Shown here piece by piece: positions 21,925-24,156 of a stretch of 24,156 bases of DNA. Position 1 is the first letter of the stretch; each line of letters starts with the position of its first letter. A program made the position numbers and the translations under genes. Origin of the DNA: Candidatus Hodarchaeaceae archaeon (GTDB lineage: Archaea > Hadarchaeota > Hadarchaeia > Hadarchaeales > Hadarchaeaceae); assembly GCA_030018135.1 (NCBI GenBank), contig JASEGJ010000016.1, positions 1-24,156 on the forward strand. Reading direction: 5' to 3'. The notes under the pieces were generated by a model that saw only the letters and a list, made by a program, of their open reading frames with translations, had not been told where the DNA came from and made no database searches.

Positions 21925-22992
21925 ATGGAAACGCTCGCGTTGAAGGTCGACCCCAAGCGACCGGAGCTGGATAAGATCCGAATCGCGGCGGGGGTGCTGA
22001 GGAATGGCGGTCTGGTAGCGTTCCCCACCGAGACCGTCTATGGACTTGGGGCAAACGCGCTTGACGAGAAGGCCGTGCTGAGGATCTTCGAGGCGAAAAA
22101 TCGGCCGGCGGACAACCCGATAATAGTGCACGTCGTGAACAGGGACGATGTCTACGTGCTGGCGGAGCACGTGCCCGAGGTAGCAGAAAGGTTGATCGAT
22201 AAATTTTGGCCGGGCCCGCTGACGCTCCTCTTCCTCAAGTCCGAGGCGGTGCCGAACGCTGTCACGGCCGGCTTGGGCACGGTGGCGATTCGGATGCCTA
22301 GCCATGCCGTCGCGCGCGCCCTCATAGCCGAGGCGGGGGTGCCAGTGGCGGCGCCCAGCGCGAATCTCGCCGGCAGGCCCAGTCCGACCAGCGCGGAGCA
22401 CGTGCTGGATGATCTCTCCGGCAGGATAGAGGTCCTGATCGACGGGGGGGAGATAGGCTACGGCGTGGAGTCGACCGTGCTCGACCTGACGACGGAGCCG
22501 CCGACGGTGCTGAGGCCGGGCCCGGTCACGATTGAGGAGCTGAAGGAGGTCATCGGCGGGGTGGAGGTCCATCCCGCCGCGAGGGCGGAGGTGCCCGTGG
22601 AGGTCGCCATCGCCCGCTCGCCCGGCATGAAGTATCGCCACTACGCCCCGGTCGCCGAGGTGGTCGTGGTCGAGGGGCCGCTGGAGGGTGTCATCGCGAA
22701 AATTCAGGAACTTGTGGACGCGCGTAGGGAGCGCGGCGAAAGGGTCGGCGTCATGGCCACCGAGGAAACCGCGCTGAGGTATCGTGCTGACATCGTGAAG
22801 GTCGTCGGGAGCCGTCGAGACCCCAGGACGGTCGCCAAAAACCTGTTCAGGGTCCTGCGAGAGTTCGACGCAGAAGGCGTCGACTTCGCCGCCGCCGAGG
22901 GGCTTGAGCCAGTCGGCATCGGGCTGGCGGTGATGAACAGGCTCAGAAAGGCAGCTGGGCACAACATAGTCCGAGTCGAACAAGCGAACTAA
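21925..22992 (+). CDS. sua5: Sua5/YrdC/YciO-type threonylcarbamoyl-AMP synthase
   Basis: A 355-residue long-form Sua5. It makes threonylcarbamoyl-AMP from threonine, bicarbonate and ATP, the first step of the t6A37 tRNA modification. Seen: the YrdC domain with LVAFPTETVYGLGANALDE, KNRPADNPIIVHV, WPGPLTLLF and APSANLAGRPSPTSAEHV. The linker SPGMKYRHYAP follows, and then the C-terminal Sua5 Rossmann-like domain (about 230-350). The start is ATG 21925, two bases after the larB stop; GTG 21916 inside larB is an alternative adding three residues. All main motifs are present. It ends 12 nt from a converging hypothetical gene. Confidence 0.94.
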   Translation: METLALKVDPKRPELDKIRIAAGVLRNGGLVAFPTETVYGLGANALDEKAVLRIFEAKNRPADNPIIVHVVNRDDVYVLAEHVPEVAERLIDKFWPGPLTLLFLKSEAVPNAVTAGLGTVAIRMPSHAVARALIAEAGVPVAAPSANLAGRPSPTSAEHVLDDLSGRIEVLIDGGEIGYGVESTVLDLTTEPPTVLRPGPVTIEELKEVIGGVEVHPAARAEVPVEVAIARSPGMKYRHYAPVAEVVVVEGPLEGVIAKIQELVDARRERGERVGVMATEETALRYRADIVKVVGSRRDPRTVAKNLFRVLREFDAEGVDFAAAEGLEPVGIGLAVMNRLRKAAGHNIVRVEQAN

Positions 22993-23004
22993 AAACTGGG
23001 TTGC

Positions 23005-23478
23005 TTACTTCTTAAGCTCAACTTTAGGGGCCTCTGGTTTTCGATACGCTTCCCTGACGATGCTCAAAATCTCATCCAAGTGATTCGTAACGGTCAGACA
23101 ATCCCTTTTAGTCGGGAAATACCCGGAGGTGGGGAGCTTTCGCCTCTTCACAAAATTCATGTACTCGGTCAAGTACCTTTTGACATCCCTTGCTGGCGCG
23201 CCCTCCTTGGCTAGGGCGGCGCCGACCAGCAGGTGATAGGACTTCCTCGCCTCGTCAACTTTCCCCTTTTTCTCGCTGCCCTTCGCCTCCTTCAGTATCT
23301 CCCCCGGCGATTTTTTATCCTCTAGGGCGATCGGTGCCACGACGAACTTGGGCAGGGATTCGGCGTACGGCTTGCCCTTCAGCCTCGGCTCCAGCTTATC
23401 CATCAGCGTGCACAATGCGCACGTACAGGGTGCAGCCTTTGGTGCCTCCTTCTTTTTTCCCTTGAATGGCCACCTCAT
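23005..23478 (-). CDS. Hypothetical protein with an N-terminal Cys cluster, 157 aa
   Basis: No family recognised. A short basic N-terminus (FKGKKKEAPK) is followed by PCTCALC, giving Cys18, Cys20 and Cys23, a possible small metal site although only three ligands are close together. The rest is mostly helical and basic (KEAKGSEKKGKVDEARKSYH; DVKRYLTEYMNFVKRRKLP) and vaguely resembles a helical-repeat or TPR-like bundle around residues 65-120. There are no membrane segments. It starts at ATG 23478 with a TTTAAA box about 30 nt upstream (23507-23512), divergent from the last plus-strand gene and convergent with sua5. Confidence 0.65.
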   Translation of the reverse strand: MRWPFKGKKKEAPKAAPCTCALCTLMDKLEPRLKGKPYAESLPKFVVAPIALEDKKSPGEILKEAKGSEKKGKVDEARKSYHLLVGAALAKEGAPARDVKRYLTEYMNFVKRRKLPTSGYFPTKRDCLTVTNHLDEILSIVREAYRKPEAPKVELKK

Positions 23479-23523
23479 TTCATCGGAAGTAAACTATGAG
23501 CCCGACTTTAAATCCATTTCCCC

Positions 23524-23529
23524 TATATA
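23524..23529 (+). promoter_or_regulatory. TATA box for the last plus-strand gene
   Basis: TATATA within CCCTATATACTG predicts a start near 23550, leaving a leader of about 45 nt before the ATG at 23594. Confidence 0.4.
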
Positions 23530-23625
23530 CTGAGGGGCCGCGATGGGAAAACCTTCAAAGATCTTGGGTCATCGACGAGCTAGGCGGGCCTCGATGAGTG
23601 ACATTTTGAGCTCGCCAAGAGAAAC

Positions 23626-24072
23626 GTGCTGAGTGGCATTAAGCAGGCGGTTTATGAGCGGATAAGGCTCAACACAGAAACGCAGCATAGGTTCACGCCC
23701 CACCGGGAGCTATTCTCGCCTAGATCCAAGGATGCCACGCTGATCATCAGGGAGCTTCAGAGCGTCTACCAAGATCTCGTCAAGGAGGAGATGATGATTG
23801 CCACATGGAAGGGCAAGGATGAAATTGAGGTGGCTGGCAAGATGGTGAACTTCGCACAGTATGTGCAGATGCAGGGCGGGATTGTTATCTACACAGGGGA
23901 GTTGGAGCGTTATTTGAAAGAAAAGCTGGGTGGGAGAGTAAGTTTTCAGAAGGTGTTTGGAGAGTGGTATTCGGACCCAGAGAGGCACGGGGAGTTTACA
24001 AATTATTTGGCTACCCTATTGGGTATTTTGCATAAACCTCAGAGATTAGAAAAGATAGAGGCATATCGTTAA
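23626..24072 (+). CDS. Hypothetical protein, 148 aa; N-terminus probably frameshifted
   Basis: From GTG 23626 the product is a soluble, mixed helix/strand protein of unknown family. Notable segments are GIKQAVYERIRLNTE, ATLIIRELQSVYQDLVKEEM and IVIYTGELERYLKEKLGGR. The open frame extends upstream to a TGA at 23599 as HFELAKRN, continuing the same style without a start. If the four-T run at 23604-23607 had one more T, translation could begin at ATG 23594 and read MSDIFELAKRNVLSGIKQAV, a natural start. The base composition is AT-richer than most of the window, hinting at a different origin. Its last about 60 bases overlap a converging partial gene. Confidence 0.6.
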   Translation: MLSGIKQAVYERIRLNTETQHRFTPHRELFSPRSKDATLIIRELQSVYQDLVKEEMMIATWKGKDEIEVAGKMVNFAQYVQMQGGIVIYTGELERYLKEKLGGRVSFQKVFGEWYSDPERHGEFTNYLATLLGILHKPQRLEKIEAYR

Positions 24073-24154
24073 ACTCTCCTTTTATTCTCTCCATTATCTT
24101 CCCTACAAAAGAAAGTACTTGCAGTTCTTCGGGAGATGCATTCTTCAATGTTTC
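24011..24154 (-). CDS. Partial CDS entering from the right edge (C-terminal end only)
   Basis: The minus strand is open from the window edge to TAG 24013-24011 and reads TLKNASPEELQVLSFVGKIM, then ERIKGEFNDMPLSFLISEV. It is strongly protein-like and helical. Only 47 codons are visible, so the family cannot be named. It would overlap the converging hypothetical gene by about 60 bases, so one of the two may end differently than shown. Confidence 0.4.
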   Translation of the reverse strand, partial: ETLKNASPEELQVLSFVGKIMERIKGEFNDMPLSFLISEVYAKYPIG

Positions 24155-24156
24155 AG

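Noticed and set aside
1-24156. CRISPR array, insertion sequence or prophage
   Set aside because: No evenly spaced direct repeats, cas genes, transposase motifs or phage structural genes were seen.

Overview
The window is chromosomal DNA from an archaeon. The diagnostic features are a class I lysyl-tRNA synthetase, an XPD/Rad3 helicase, a fused Hef helicase-nuclease, an archaeal-type 7S SRP RNA, NEMF/RqcH, NfeD and stomatin, two tRNA genes interrupted by short introns, TATA boxes about 25 nt upstream of several starts, and GAGGTGATC-type Shine-Dalgarno sites. Hef as a helicase-nuclease fusion points to a euryarchaeal or Hadarchaeota-like lineage. That placement is inference; no 16S gene is present. 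Most of the DNA is GC-rich. Three segments are visibly AT-richer: the homing-endonuclease remnant, the beta-propeller remnant and the right end.

Layout. 1-1750: a truncated MarC-type membrane protein (minus), an intron-containing tRNA-Ser(GCT), a broken LAGLIDADG endonuclease, and the SRP RNA. 1752-4104 (minus): a membrane site-2 protease, a ubiquitin-like sulfur carrier and a TtuA/NcsA tRNA thiolase, tightly packed. 4158-5722 (plus): cutA, a flavin-reductase-like protein and a nucleotidyltransferase. 5727-7301 (minus): lysS, divergent from an aspartate-type aminotransferase (7452-8609). 8665-9730 (minus): a small anchored hypothetical protein and a decayed secreted beta-propeller gene. 9820-14458 (minus): a DNA-repair block of Hef, XPD and a small three-helix membrane protein. 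14650-14843: a small HTH gene with an apparent frameshift. 14961-18920: NEMF/RqcH and NfeD (plus), meeting stomatin (minus) tail to tail. 18921-19790: a poorly coding stretch with an AbrB-like remnant, a palindromic promoter, two overlapping tiny ORFs, and tRNA-Thr(GGT) with a D-arm intron. 19871-22992: proC, a hypothetical gene, larB and sua5. 23005 to the end: three unassigned genes, the last one partial.

Functional themes. Translation and tRNA biology are strongly represented: two tRNAs, LysRS, TtuA with its carrier, Sua5 (t6A), RqcH and SRP RNA. DNA repair (Hef plus XPD) and membrane quality control (site-2 protease, NfeD, stomatin) are also present. No CRISPR array, insertion sequence or complete mobile element was seen. 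The most unusual observation is a pair of tRNAs each carrying a 22-nt intron at a non-canonical site; the tRNA-Thr one forms a textbook bulge-helix-bulge in the D arm. Several reading frames break at short homopolymers, which could reflect assembly error or real decay.
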